Assembly: GCA_003222275.1 (NCBI GenBank)
Contig: QHVJ01000031.1
Span: 1 to 35,007 of the forward strand
Length of the DNA: 35,007 nt
Reading direction: 5' to 3'
Source of the DNA: Acidobacteriota bacterium
Lineage (GTDB): Bacteria; Acidobacteriota; Vicinamibacteria; Fen-336
How positions within the stretch are numbered: the first letter of the stretch is position 1; each line of letters opens with the position of its first letter. The notes under the pieces were generated by a model. The model was not told where the DNA came from and did not search any database. It worked only from the letters and a program-made list of their open reading frames with translations. Both the position numbers and the translations under genes were made by a program. Of this stretch, positions 1-8,719 are shown piece by piece.

Positions 1-539
1 CGGGTGAGGGAGTCGATGACCCGGGCCACGGTGCGGTCGGGATCCACCCGATAGACGGCTTCCCGATCCAGCTCGAGGTCCTCGCGCTTGCTGTAGCGCG
101 GGTCGGTGAAGTAGATGCGTCCGCGACGGTCGATGGCGAGGTCGTTGGGGCTGTTGAGGCGCTTGCCGCCGTAGCGCTCCGCGAGCACGGTGAGCGTGCC
201 GTCCTTCTCTATGCGCACCAGGCGGCGTCCGCGCCCGGCCGCGTGGCCTTCACACGCGACGAGCCGTCGCGCGGCGTCGAAGGCAAGACCGTTCGCGCCG
301 TCGGTGGTCTCGCGGAAGACCGAAACCTGGTCGGCCCGGTCGAGCTTCAGCGTCCGGTTGTTCGCGACGTCCTCGAAGAGGAGGTAGCCGTCCGGATGCC
401 ACGCCGGCCCTTCCCCGAACCCCAGGCCTCCCACGACCTTCTGCCAGGACGACCCGGGGGCCAGCAGGGGTGAGCTCGGGCGCTCCTCACTCGCGCCGGC
501 GGATGCGAGTGCGAGCACCACGACGGGCAGGATCCACAT
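1..539 (-). CDS. SMP-30/gluconolactonase-like secreted protein (3' end outside window)
   Basis: The frame opens with ATG at 539 and stays open to the window edge, giving about 179 residues of a longer protein. The first 17 residues (MWILPVVVLALASAGAS) look like a signal peptide, so the product is probably exported. The body shows the start of a six-bladed SMP-30/gluconolactonase/LRE propeller: GFGEGPAWHPDGYLLFEDV, then GANGLAFD, then LNSPNDLAIDRRGRIYFTDP. The Glu of GEGP and the Asn/Asp of SPND are the usual metal ligands of this family. The family includes lactonases that open sugar lactones; the substrate here is unknown. Eleven bases separate its start from the stop of the upstream flavoprotein gene, so it may be the last gene of that unit. 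The family call is good; a specific lactonase activity is inference. Confidence 0.85.
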   Translation of the reverse strand, partial: MWILPVVVLALASAGASEERPSSPLLAPGSSWQKVVGGLGFGEGPAWHPDGYLLFEDVANNRTLKLDRADQVSVFRETTDGANGLAFDAARRLVACEGHAAGRGRRLVRIEKDGTLTVLAERYGGKRLNSPNDLAIDRRGRIYFTDPRYSKREDLELDREAVYRVDPDRTVARVIDSLT

Positions 540-550
540 GGCGCCGCAGC

Positions 551-1783
551 TTAGCACGCACCCACCGACACCCCGGCCACGTATCCGCTCGCCCAGGCCC
601 ACTGGAAGTTGAAGCCCCCGATGCGGCCGTCCACGTCGCAGATCTCGCCGCACAGGTAGAAGCCCGGTGACACCCGCGACTCCATCGTCTCGAGCCGCAC
701 TTCGGAGAGCGGCACGCCACCGGCGGTGACCTCGGCGTAACCGAATCCGCGGTCACCCGTGACGGGAAGGGGCATGTCCATCAGGGCGCGGGCGAGGGCC
801 ACGCGTTCGGGTCGGGTCAGCCGATGGCCGGGACGGCTCCCATCGATCCCGGCGACGGCGCACAGCGTACGCACGAGGCGATCGGGCAGCCACCTCTCCA
901 GGAGAGTGCCGGGTGTCCGCCGGCCGAGCTCGCGCAGCGCGGCGTCGAGAGCGTCAGGCGCCATTGCGGGCAGCCAGTTCACCACCAGCGTGGCTCCGCG
1001 GTCGTCGAACCGCGCATCGATGAGGTAACGGCTGATGTCCAGCGCGGCGGGCCCCGACAGGCCGAAATGCGTGCAGAGGAGCGAGCCCGCCATGCGGGCC
1101 AGGCGCCGCCCCGACGCCGTGCGCACCTCCAGGCGCGCCGGCACGGAGAGTCCGGAAAGCGCGCAGAGCGGATGATCGCGCGGCAACGTCAGCGGCACGA
1201 GCCCCGGGAATACGCGCGGGGTGACGGAATGGCCGAGGCGGCGAGCGATCGCGTAGCCGTGGCCATCGGAGCCGGTCTTCGGCAGGCTGCACCCGCCCGA
1301 CGCGAGCACCACGCGGTCCGCTTCCAGCCGCTCACCGGAGGCCGAGCGCAGGACGAACGCCCCGTCCCTGCGCTCGACGGCCTCTACGCGCCACGGATGC
1401 CGGACGGCCACGCCCGCGTCGCGGGCACTGCGCGCCAGCGCGTCGAGGACCGTCCGCGCGCGGTCGCTCACCGGGAAGAGCTTCCCCGTCTCCTCCCGCT
1501 TCAGCGCGACGCCCAGGTCCGCGAAGAACTCCACCGTGCGGGCCACGTCGAACCGCCGCAGGACCTTGCGTATCGCGGGCCGGGTGGAGCCGGCGAAGGC
1601 CGTCTCGTCGACGGCGTGATGCGTGACGTTGCAGCGGCCGCCGCCCGACACCAGGATCTTCGCGCCCAGCGTCCGTGCCCCGTCGAGCGCGACGACGGGG
1701 CCGCACTCCCCGCGGCGCGCGGCGTGGATGGCGGCCATCAGGCCCGCCGCGCCGGCGCCGACGACCGCCACGCGGGGCCCCAT
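551..1783 (-). CDS. BaiN/HI0933-type NAD(P)/FAD-dependent oxidoreductase
   Basis: This 410-residue protein starts with a dinucleotide-binding motif (VAVVGAGAAGLMAAIHAA, residues 5-22). It continues with the features of the HI0933/YhiN/BaiN family: LGAKILVSGGGRCNVTH near residue 40, GCSLPKTGSDGHGY in the middle, and a C-terminal GGVPLSEV...GLYLCGE-like segment (here GFYLCGEICDVDGRIGGFNFQWAWASG) that closes the FAD site. Family length is about 400, so it is complete. Members are soluble flavoproteins; BaiN in gut clostridia reduces bile-acid intermediates, but most family members have no assigned substrate and I assign none here. The ATG at 1783 directly follows the stop of the SWIM gene at 1784-1786 with no spacer, which indicates translational coupling with the SWIM/SNF2 genes. 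Confidence 0.9.
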   Translation of the reverse strand: MGPRVAVVGAGAAGLMAAIHAARRGECGPVVALDGARTLGAKILVSGGGRCNVTHHAVDETAFAGSTRPAIRKVLRRFDVARTVEFFADLGVALKREETGKLFPVSDRARTVLDALARSARDAGVAVRHPWRVEAVERRDGAFVLRSASGERLEADRVVLASGGCSLPKTGSDGHGYAIARRLGHSVTPRVFPGLVPLTLPRDHPLCALSGLSVPARLEVRTASGRRLARMAGSLLCTHFGLSGPAALDISRYLIDARFDDRGATLVVNWLPAMAPDALDAALRELGRRTPGTLLERWLPDRLVRTLCAVAGIDGSRPGHRLTRPERVALARALMDMPLPVTGDRGFGYAEVTAGGVPLSEVRLETMESRVSPGFYLCGEICDVDGRIGGFNFQWAWASGYVAGVSVGAC

Positions 1784-2680
1784 TCAACTCTTGACGCGCT
1801 CGCCCACTCGCACCGCCTCGCCCAGGAACACGTCGAGGCCGAGGGCCGAGGCGTCTCGATACGCCGGAGCGAGAGCTTCCCCGAGCGGCTGCCGGCCGCG
1901 CCAGAAGGGGAACTGGCCGAGCCGGCCGAGCAGGGCGGCCGTCACCGGCGGCGCTTCCACCTCGCCCAGGAAGCCTTCGGGCAGATCGCGGCCCCGCCAG
2001 AACTCGGACGGCTCCGGCGAGAGCGCTGCCGGTGGCCCGCCTTCGGCCGCGCCGGCCGCCGGCGTTGGCACGGGCGCGGTCGCGGCGGCGCGGTCCAGCC
2101 GCCGCACGAGCTCGTCGCGGTCCAGCCCGCGCAGCCGGAAGATCAAGAACGGGTCGCGGTCGAATTCCTCGCCGAGGAGGTAGTAGACCGCGGCGATGTG
2201 CTTGCACGGGTTCGACCAATCGGGACACGAGCATGCCGTGCGCAAGTCCTCTCGCCGCGCCGGGAAGAGCGAGAGGCCCGCGGCGCCGAACGCCTCCTCC
2301 ACGTCCGGAGGCATCTCGCCGGCGAGGAGCGCGGCCGCAAAACGCACCTCGCGCGCCAGCGCCGCCGCCACGCGCTGCCACGCCGCCGCGGAGAGGGTCT
2401 CGACCTGCAGCGTGACCTGATACGGCTCCGGCCGTGAGCCCTGGACCACCGCCTCGACGCGTCCCTTGTCGATCGCGATCGATACCACCTGCCCGCGCCG
2501 CGCGTAGGACCGGCCCCGGCCGAGGCGGCCCCCCAGCTCCAGGCCCTCGAGGACCGCGATCCAGCGTCGAGCCCACCAGCTCCGGCCGAAGGCGCCCCGG
2601 CGCGAGCGGGCCCGGATGCCGCCCTTCACGTCTCGCGGGCGTGACGGCGGCGGGAAGTCCTCGAAGAAGGGGCCCTTCAT
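1784..2680 (-). CDS. SWIM zinc-finger protein, partner of the SNF2 helicase
   Basis: The 298-residue product contains a SWIM zinc finger of form CxCx6CxH at C150, C152, C159 and H161 (ACSCPDWSNPCKHIAAVYY). SWIM domains bind nucleic acid or proteins. The N-terminal part has a W-rich segment (FGRSWWARRWIAVLEGL) that recurs at the start of bacterial SWIM proteins encoded beside SNF2 helicases, such as the helZ neighbourhood in mycobacteria. Its ATG overlaps the SNF2 stop by four bases (ATGA at 2677-2680), so the two proteins are probably made together and may form a complex on DNA or RNA. The middle (about residues 205-235) is Ala/Pro/Gly rich and likely a linker. Its biological role is not established. 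Confidence 0.88.
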   Translation of the reverse strand: MKGPFFEDFPPPSRPRDVKGGIRARSRRGAFGRSWWARRWIAVLEGLELGGRLGRGRSYARRGQVVSIAIDKGRVEAVVQGSRPEPYQVTLQVETLSAAAWQRVAAALAREVRFAAALLAGEMPPDVEEAFGAAGLSLFPARREDLRTACSCPDWSNPCKHIAAVYYLLGEEFDRDPFLIFRLRGLDRDELVRRLDRAAATAPVPTPAAGAAEGGPPAALSPEPSEFWRGRDLPEGFLGEVEAPPVTAALLGRLGQFPFWRGRQPLGEALAPAYRDASALGLDVFLGEAVRVGERVKS

Positions 2681-5600
2681 TCCCCCACCGCCTCCGGCCG
2701 CAGCGCGAGCACGTGGCGCAGCTCCGCCGTGGACAGCTCCGTCAGCCAGCCTTCACCCGTGCCCACCACCTGCTCGGCCACGCCCCTCTTCGACTCGATC
2801 ATGGCGTCGATCTTCTCCTCGAGAGTACCCAGGCAGACGAGCTTGTGCACCTGGACGCGGCGCGTCTGGCCGATGCGGAACGCGCGGTCGGTGGCCTGGG
2901 CCTCGACGGCCGGATTCCACCAGCGGTCGAAGTGGAAGACGTGGCTCGCGCGGGTCAGGTTGAGCCCCGTCCCTCCCGCCTTCAGGGAGAGCACGAAGAC
3001 GCGAGGCCCGTCCGGCTCGGACTGGAAGCGCTCGACCATGCGCTCGCGCTGCCCCCTGGGCACGCCGCCGTGGAGGAAGAGCACCTCGCGGCCGAACGTC
3101 TCTTGCAGGTGCGTCGTGAGGAGGGCACCCATCTCCGCGAACTGCGAGAACACGAGCGCGCGCTCGCCGGACTCGATCACCTCCTGCATCATCTCCGTCA
3201 CCCGCGCCAGCTTGCCGGAGCGGCCCGGAATCGGCGAGTTGTCGGCGAGGAGCTGCGCGGGATGGTTGCATACCTGCTTCAGCTTGGACAGCGTCGCCAG
3301 CACCACGCCCTTGCGCTCGATGCCCTCCGCCTTGGCGATCGCCTTCTCGGCATCGCTCAGCACGGCCTGGTAGAGCGAGGCCTGCTCGCGCGTCAGCGTG
3401 CAGAAGACCTTCATCTCCATCTTCTCGGGCAGGTCGGCGATGACGGAGCGATCGGTCTTGAGCCGGCGCAGGACGAAGGGGCCGGTGAGCCGGCGCAGCC
3501 GCGCCATGGCCGCCGCGTCGCGGCTGGCGTGGATCGGCACGAAGAAGGTCCGTTTGAACTCCGCCTGCGAGCCGAGGAGCCCGGGGTTCAGGAACTCCAT
3601 GATCGACCACAGGTCGCCGACGTTGTTCTCGACCGGCGTGCCGGTGAGCGCGATGCGGTGGGCGGCGGGGAGCGCGCGGGCGGAGCGCGCCTGCTTGGTC
3701 TCGGGGTTCTTGATGTTCTGGGCCTCGTCGAGCACGACCGTGGACCAGCCGACGGCCCCGAAGTGCTCGAGGTCGCGCAGCAGCAGCGCGTAGCTCGTGA
3801 TGACGACGGCATGCTCGCGCGCCGCCTTCAGGAACGCCTCTCCCCGGCCGCGGCCCACGCCGTGGTGGACGAGCGCCTTCAAGGCCGGCGTGAAGCGCTC
3901 CGCCTCGCGCTGCCAGTTGCCGATGACCGAAGTCGGACACACGACGAGCGCGGGCCTCTCGTCGCCCGCGCTTCGCTCGGCGAGCAGCAGGCAGAGGGTC
4001 TGGACGGTCTTGCCGAGACCCATGTCGTCGGCCAGGCACGCGCCGAGGCCCCAGGCCCTGAGGAACGCCAGCCACGAGTAGCCGCGCTGCTGGTAAGGCC
4101 GCAGGGTCGCCTGCAGGCCGGGCGGCGGCGGCAGGTCTCGAAAGCCCCCGTGGCCCTCGAGCCGCTCGAGAACCTCCCCGATCCAGCCCGTGGCTTCGAC
4201 GCCCTCGACGGCCAGCGGACCCCGCGTGGTCGTCGCGCCGAGGGCGATGCGGAGGACGTCGCGCATCGGTGTCGCCGACGGCTTCGTTCGCCACAGCTCC
4301 AGGGCGGCGTGGATCTCCTCGGCCGTCATGTGGACCCACTGCCCGCGCAGGCGAACGAGCGGCTCCTTCATCTTCGCGAGCGCCTTCAGCTCGGCCGGCG
4401 TCAGCGCATCGTCGCCGAGCGCGACCTGCCAATCGACGTGGACCAGCTCCTCGAGCCCGACTCCCGCGCCGCTCTCCTTCATCTTCGGGCTGCGCACCTG
4501 GGCCCGCACGCCGAGCCGCAGGCGCGTGCCCTTCCCGGTCCACCACGACGGAAGGAGCACGCCGAAGCCCGCTTGCTCGAGGGCGGCCGCCGACTGCGTC
4601 AGGAAGGCGTGCGCCCCGTGCGTGTCGGTCGTGTAGCCGGAGGGCGCGGGGCCGTGAAGGCTCTGCTCGACGGGTGGGCACAGGCCGGCCGCCTGGCCGA
4701 GCGAGGCGAGCAGATGCTCGCGCACCCGCGGCGCGCCGAGGAGTCGTTCGGCCGCGTGGCCCTCCCAGGCCTTGGCGGCCGGAATGAGGAGGCTCGGGTC
4801 GCGCCTGGCCTGCAACAGGTAGCTCACCGACCACGGCCGACGGCCGTTGCCCTTGGCCTCGTCGGTGGGCTCCTCGAGCCGGAAGCAGAGGCGGAAAGGC
4901 GCGTCGCTGGACACGGCCACCGGCCGGCGCCACTCGCGCACCGCGGCCGCGAGCCGGGCCAGGTCTGCCGGTGCTCCATCGATGACGCCCTCCCGGAATG
5001 CGAGCGCGCGCAGCCAGGCCTCGTGCCCGCTCTCGGGCTTCAGCGCGGGCATGGCGCCCGCGGCCGTACGCACGAGCTGGTCCACGAGCACCGCCACGAC
5101 GTGGTCGAGGGCTTCGACGGCCGAGCCTCGTGGCGGTGCGGCCGCGGCGCGCGAGAACGCCCGGCAAGCGCCCGGCATCGCGGACGCGAGCTGCAGCCGG
5201 CGTTGGGCATCCGCGCCGTCGAGAACCGGCGTCCATCGGGCGCGCCAGCCGTCTTCGGTCTCGACGATCCCGGGAAGGAAGCGCTCCCGCGCGACGATCG
5301 CGCCCGCGAAGCGGAGCACGAGCGCCCAGAAGGCGAGGTCCTTCGAGACGACGAGCCCGGGAGCCAGCGTGTCCCGGCCGACGGCGGCACACAGGACGAT
5401 CACCGCCTGGGCCGGCGACAGCGCAACCGTGGACAGGATCCACGGCACGAGGCGAGAGGCGGCGGCGCCATCGGCGGGCGCGCTCGCGCCCGCCGTCAGG
5501 AGAGGGCTCGAGGGCAGCGGTCGACCCGCGACCGTGGGCAGCCAGGCCACCCGCCGCTCCGCGTCCCCGCCCGCGATCGAGAGGCCGGGCACCGCGTCCA

Positions 5601-5766
5601 CGAGCGCCGCGGAAAGCCGCGACGCGTCGGTGTCGTAGGGCGATCGTTGCGGCTCGACCCGCCGGGCGGCCCGCGCGGCCGCGTGCCGGCGTGGCGGCGA
5701 GGTCGGTGCGCTCTCGCCCCAGACGCGCAGCTGCTGCTCCGCCAGCGCGGCATGGAGCAGGATCAT
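2677..5766 (-). CDS. SNF2-family DEAD/DEAH-box helicase (HelZ-like)
   Basis: The protein has 1,029 residues from the ATG at 5766 (MILLHAALAEQQ). A longer frame reaches back to 5880 but would run into the regulator gene and adds only low-complexity Arg-rich sequence, so I reject it. The N-terminal half includes the SNF2-associated domain (VHVDWQVALGDDALTPAELK). The ATPase core follows: Walker A ADDMGLGKTVQTL around residue 580, DEAQ box VVLDEAQNIKNP around 680, ALTGTPVENN, and the C-terminal lobe with FSQFAEMG, LFLHGG, LSLKAGGTGLNLTRASHVFHFDRWWNP and QATDRAFRIGQTRRV. All helicase motifs are intact. SNF2 enzymes use ATP to translocate on double-stranded DNA and displace bound proteins. The gene overlaps the SWIM gene by 4 bases and lies 43 bases behind the MocR gene. 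Confidence 0.95.
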   Translation of the reverse strand: MILLHAALAEQQLRVWGESAPTSPPRRHAAARAARRVEPQRSPYDTDASRLSAALVDAVPGLSIAGGDAERRVAWLPTVAGRPLPSSPLLTAGASAPADGAAASRLVPWILSTVALSPAQAVIVLCAAVGRDTLAPGLVVSKDLAFWALVLRFAGAIVARERFLPGIVETEDGWRARWTPVLDGADAQRRLQLASAMPGACRAFSRAAAAPPRGSAVEALDHVVAVLVDQLVRTAAGAMPALKPESGHEAWLRALAFREGVIDGAPADLARLAAAVREWRRPVAVSSDAPFRLCFRLEEPTDEAKGNGRRPWSVSYLLQARRDPSLLIPAAKAWEGHAAERLLGAPRVREHLLASLGQAAGLCPPVEQSLHGPAPSGYTTDTHGAHAFLTQSAAALEQAGFGVLLPSWWTGKGTRLRLGVRAQVRSPKMKESGAGVGLEELVHVDWQVALGDDALTPAELKALAKMKEPLVRLRGQWVHMTAEEIHAALELWRTKPSATPMRDVLRIALGATTTRGPLAVEGVEATGWIGEVLERLEGHGGFRDLPPPPGLQATLRPYQQRGYSWLAFLRAWGLGACLADDMGLGKTVQTLCLLLAERSAGDERPALVVCPTSVIGNWQREAERFTPALKALVHHGVGRGRGEAFLKAAREHAVVITSYALLLRDLEHFGAVGWSTVVLDEAQNIKNPETKQARSARALPAAHRIALTGTPVENNVGDLWSIMEFLNPGLLGSQAEFKRTFFVPIHASRDAAAMARLRRLTGPFVLRRLKTDRSVIADLPEKMEMKVFCTLTREQASLYQAVLSDAEKAIAKAEGIERKGVVLATLSKLKQVCNHPAQLLADNSPIPGRSGKLARVTEMMQEVIESGERALVFSQFAEMGALLTTHLQETFGREVLFLHGGVPRGQRERMVERFQSEPDGPRVFVLSLKAGGTGLNLTRASHVFHFDRWWNPAVEAQATDRAFRIGQTRRVQVHKLVCLGTLEEKIDAMIESKRGVAEQVVGTGEGWLTELSTAELRHVLALRPEAVGE

Positions 5767-5809
5767 TGAAGAAGGATACCGGCGTCTCCGGCGAAAGGGG
5801 CCCCGATCG

Positions 5810-7213
5810 TCAGGGACCCGAAGGCAGCGGCGCCGGCTCCGGCGAAGCCGCGAGAAGCTCGGCCAGCACACGCAGGGCACGCTGGAGCTGGTCGCGGTCG
5901 CGGGCGGCGCCCAGGCAGACGCGGACGGCGTCCGGCACCGCCGTTCGGCCGGTAGCGAAGGCGGACGCGGGCGTCACGCCGACGCCCCGGCGGCGCGCGG
6001 CGTCGGCAAAGGTCTCGCCCCGCCACGGCTTCGACAGGCCCAGCCAGAGGTGATACGCGGCCGGGTGCGCCCGGCCGGCGGTGCGGCCGAGCACCTTCCC
6101 GGCCAGACGGTGGCGCGCCATCGCCTCTCGTCTCCTCCGCTTCAGGATTGCCTCCGCGGTGCCGTCCCTGATCCACATGGCGGCGATCTCGGCCATGAGC
6201 GGCGCCGCCATCCACGTGGTCCCGCGGATCGCGGCCGCGATGGGGTCGACGAGCGCCTCCGGCGCCGCGATGAAGCCGACGCGCAGGCCGGGGGCCAGCA
6301 CCTTCGACGTGCCGGTCAGGTACACCGCCCTCTCGGGCGCGAAGGCCGACAGCGGGCGCGGCGCCCGTTCGGGGATGCGGCCGTGGACGTCGTCCTCGAC
6401 GATCAGCACGCCGTGCTCGCGGGCGACGGCCGCGATCTGCCGGCGGCGCTCCTCGGACATGATCGACGTCGTCGGGTTCTGCAGCGTCGGCACGCAGTAG
6501 AGGGCCTTCGGCGAGCGCGCGCGGCAGGCGGCGGCCAGCGCGTCCGGACGCATCCCCTGCTCGTCGAGCGCCACGCCCTGGAGGCGCAGCGAGAGCAGGC
6601 CGGCCAGGTTCTTCATCCCGGGATAGGTGAGCGCCTCGGTGAGGACCAGATCCCCGGGGCTGAGGAGCGCGGCCAGGACCGCGGTCATGCCGTGCTGGTT
6701 GCCGCTCGAGACCAGCACCCGGTCCGCGGTCACCTCCAGCCCGGAGCGCCGGGCCCACTCCGCGCCCGCGGCGCGATGCTCGTGCGCGCCGCCCGGGGGC
6801 GGGTAGTCGAGAAGCCGCGCCAGGTCCTTCCGGCCCGCCAGCGCCTTCAAGGCGCGAGCGAGCGTGACGGCCTCGCCATCTCCCGGGCCGGTCGGCGGGT
6901 GGTTGGCACTGAGGTCGATCAGGCCCGGATCGGCGTGGAGGCCACCCGGCGCGGTCGCGAACCGCGCCGCTGGCCCGCGCACGAACGTCCCCCGGCCTAC
7001 CTCACCGGAGATCAGGTTGCGCCGCGCCGCCTCCGCGTAGGCCCGCGTCACGGTCCCCACCGTCAACCCCAGGCGGTCGGCGAGCTCGCGATGCGTCGGC
7101 AGGCGCGCGCCCGGACGCAGGCGGCCCGCGCCGGCATCGTCGGCCAGCGCCTCGGCAATCGCGAGGTACCGGGGCCCCTTTCTCTGGCGGATCTCCGGCG
7201 CCCAGCTTGTCAT
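5810..7213 (-). CDS. MocR/PdxR-type GntR regulator with aminotransferase-like domain
   Basis: The 467-residue protein joins an N-terminal winged helix of the GntR family (about residues 10-78, with LPTHRELADRLGLTVGTVTRAYAEA and GEVGRGTFVRG) to a fold-type I aminotransferase domain. The PLP-binding lysine is K304 in YLTGTSKVLAPGLRVGF; the VEDDVHG aspartate and the NPTT asparagine of this fold are also visible. MocR regulators use bound PLP as effector; the PdxR subgroup controls pdxST. Here the gene is divergent from a decarboxylase-pdxS-pdxT operon with a 102-base intergenic region rich in repeats, so regulation of that operon and of itself is very likely. Transcription may continue into the SNF2 gene 43 bases downstream. 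The family is certain; the PdxR role is inferred from position. Confidence 0.9.
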   Translation of the reverse strand: MTSWAPEIRQRKGPRYLAIAEALADDAGAGRLRPGARLPTHRELADRLGLTVGTVTRAYAEAARRNLISGEVGRGTFVRGPAARFATAPGGLHADPGLIDLSANHPPTGPGDGEAVTLARALKALAGRKDLARLLDYPPPGGAHEHRAAGAEWARRSGLEVTADRVLVSSGNQHGMTAVLAALLSPGDLVLTEALTYPGMKNLAGLLSLRLQGVALDEQGMRPDALAAACRARSPKALYCVPTLQNPTTSIMSEERRRQIAAVAREHGVLIVEDDVHGRIPERAPRPLSAFAPERAVYLTGTSKVLAPGLRVGFIAAPEALVDPIAAAIRGTTWMAAPLMAEIAAMWIRDGTAEAILKRRRREAMARHRLAGKVLGRTAGRAHPAAYHLWLGLSKPWRGETFADAARRRGVGVTPASAFATGRTAVPDAVRVCLGAARDRDQLQRALRVLAELLAASPEPAPLPSGP

Positions 7214-7216
7214 GGT

Positions 7217-7251
7217 GACAATGTTGTCCTTGACGACCGGGACAAGTCAAG
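7217..7251. promoter_or_regulatory. Candidate MocR/PdxR operator: clustered TTGTC/GACAA repeats
   Basis: Three copies of the same half-site sit within 35 bases: GACAA (7217-7221), TTGTC (7224-7228) and GACAA (7241-7245). The first two form an inverted repeat with a 2-base spacer. TTGTCC (7224-7229) and GGACAA (7240-7245), and interleaved CTTGAC (7229-7234) and GTCAAG (7246-7251), form further inverted pairs. The cluster overlaps the start-proximal leader of the MocR gene and the putative -35 box of the opposite operon, as expected for a regulator that represses itself and acts on the pdxST operon. Confidence 0.6.
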
Positions 7252-7257
7252 TATATC
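7230..7257 (+). promoter_or_regulatory. Putative promoter of the decarboxylase-pdxS-pdxT operon
   Basis: A TTGACG hexamer (7230-7235) is followed after 16 bases by TATATC (7252-7257), a fair sigma-70 type pair on the plus strand, about 60 bases ahead of the first start codon. The -35 box lies inside the repeat cluster that I read as the operator. Downstream, a 12-base palindrome TGTATTGATACA (7289-7300) lies in the leader, just before the GGGAGG ribosome-binding site (7306-7311). Confidence 0.5.
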
Positions 7258-7315
7258 GTGCGGGCGAGATGAGGACATATCTGACGATTGTATTGATACA
7301 TTGCTGGGAGGTCGA

Positions 7316-8719
7316 ATGAGCGACGCCCCGCTGCTCAGCCGGATCGCCGATCTCGCCCGCGAGTTCCTGGACACGCTTCCCCACCGTCCCGTGGGGGCGC
7401 GGGCGGACCTGGCCGCGCTCCGGAGCGCCTTCGGCGGGGCGCTGCCCGCGAGGGGGGGCGAGCCGGGGGCCGTCATCGAGCATCTGGCGGCGGCGGCCGA
7501 GCCCGGCCTGGTCGCCAGCGCGGGCCCGCGCTACTTCGGCTTCGTCATCGGCGGCAGCCTGCCCGCCGCCCTCGCCGCCGACTGGCTGGCCGCCGCATGG
7601 GACCAGGATGCCGGCCTGTACGCCTGCGGGCCGGCCGCGGCCGTGGTCGAAGAGGTCGCCGCCGGGTGGCTCCTCGACCTCTTCGCCTTGCCGCCGACGG
7701 CCAGCGTCGGCTTCGTCACCGGCGGGCAGATGGCGAACTTCACCGGCCTGGCTGCGGGCCGCCACGCCGTGCTCCAGCGCGCGGGCTGGGACGTCGAGGA
7801 GGACGGCCTCGTCGGGGCGCCCGCGGTGAACGTGGTCGTCGGCGAGGAGGCTCACGTCACGATCCTCACCGCGCTGCGCATGCTCGGCCTGGGTAGCCGC
7901 CGCGTCGTCCGCGTCGCCGCCGACGGCCAGGGCCGCCTGCGGCCCGAAGAGCTACGCACGGCGCTCGCTCGCCTCGACGGGCCGACGATCGTCTGCGCGC
8001 AAGTCGGCAACGTCAACACCGGCGGCTTCGATCCGGTGGGTGAGATCTCGGACATCGCCCATGAACGGGCCGGCTGGGTCCACGTGGACGGCGCGTTCGG
8101 GCTCTGGGCCGCGACCAGCCCCGCGCTGCGCCACCTCGTGCACGGCGTCGAGCGAGCGGACTCATGGGCCACCGACGGCCACAAGTGGCTGAACGTCCCC
8201 TACGACTCCGGGATCGCGATCGTGCGCGATGCGGCGGCCCACAAGACCGCGATGACGGGCCGGGCTTCCTACCTCGTCCAGTCCAGCGGGGCCGAGCGGG
8301 ATCCGCAGGACTGGACGCCGGAGTTCTCCCGCCGCGCGCGGGGCTTCGCCGTGTATGCGGCGCTCAAGAGCCTCGGCCGCGACGGTGTCACCGCCCTCGT
8401 CGAGCGCTGCTGCCGCCTGGCGCGGCGGATGGCCGACCGGCTGGCCGCGGCTCCCGGCGTCCGCATCCTCAATGAAGTGGTCCTGAACCAGGTCCTCGTG
8501 CGGTTCGAGTCGGCCGGGGCCGGCGATGGGGACGCGTTCACGAAGGCCGTCGTGGCCCGCGTGCAGCGGGAGGGCACGTGCTGGATGGCCGGCAGCAAGT
8601 GGCACGGGATGGACGCGATGCGGATCTCCGTCTCCAACTGGTCCACGACCGAGGCCGACATCGACCGCTCGGCGGAGGCGATCCTGGCCGCCGCCCGCAC
8701 GGAAGGGGGCAAGGCATGA
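7316..8719 (+). CDS. PLP-dependent group II decarboxylase-like enzyme
   Basis: The start is ATG 7316, with GGGAGG five bases upstream; a far longer open frame is an artefact of high GC. The 467-residue protein is a fold-type I PLP enzyme of the aromatic-L-amino-acid/glutamate decarboxylase group. Visible motifs are [14 protein letters not shown] (phosphate loop), [10 protein letters not shown] (PLP-ring aspartate) and [13 protein letters not shown] with PLP lysine K290. Length and motifs match a complete enzyme, but the amino acid substrate cannot be read from the sequence. Its stop overlaps the pdxS start by four bases (ATGA), so it is produced together with the PLP synthase. A PLP-consuming enzyme as first gene of a PLP-making operon is unusual and suggests that its activity and cofactor supply are coordinated. 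Confidence 0.88.
   Translation: MSDAPLLSRIADLAREFLDTLPHRPVGARADLAALRSAFGGALPARGGEPGAVIEHLAAAAEPGLVASAGPRYFGFVIGGSLPAALAADWLAAAWDQDAGLYACGPAAAVVEEVAAGWLLDLFALPPTASVGFVTGGQMANFTGLAAGRHAVLQRAGWDVEEDGLVGAPAVNVVVGEEAHVTILTALRMLGLGSRRVVRVAADGQGRLRPEELRTALARLDGPTIVCAQVGNVNTGGFDPVGEISDIAHERAGWVHVDGAFGLWAATSPALRHLVHGVERADSWATDGHKWLNVPYDSGIAIVRDAAAHKTAMTGRASYLVQSSGAERDPQDWTPEFSRRARGFAVYAALKSLGRDGVTALVERCCRLARRMADRLAAAPGVRILNEVVLNQVLVRFESAGAGDGDAFTKAVVARVQREGTCWMAGSKWHGMDAMRISVSNWSTTEADIDRSAEAILAAARTEGGKA

Noticed and set aside
824-2437. Plus-strand open frame across the flavoprotein and SWIM genes
   Set aside because: It spans two real minus-strand genes with clear motifs and shows no protein family features.
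2434-5769. Very long plus-strand open frame (over 1,100 codons) opposite the SNF2 gene
   Set aside because: It mirrors the helicase gene in a GC-rich genome, is rich in Arg/Ala/Gly/Pro and has no family motif. The minus-strand helicase motifs are unambiguous.
5767-5880. Upstream extension of the SNF2 gene to 5880
   Set aside because: It would overlap the regulator gene by 71 bases and adds only Arg-rich sequence; ATG 5766 begins the conserved-looking N-terminus.
6050-7315. Upstream extension of the decarboxylase frame
   Set aside because: It lies opposite the regulator gene and crosses the operator; ATG 7316 has a good ribosome-binding site and starts the family sequence.
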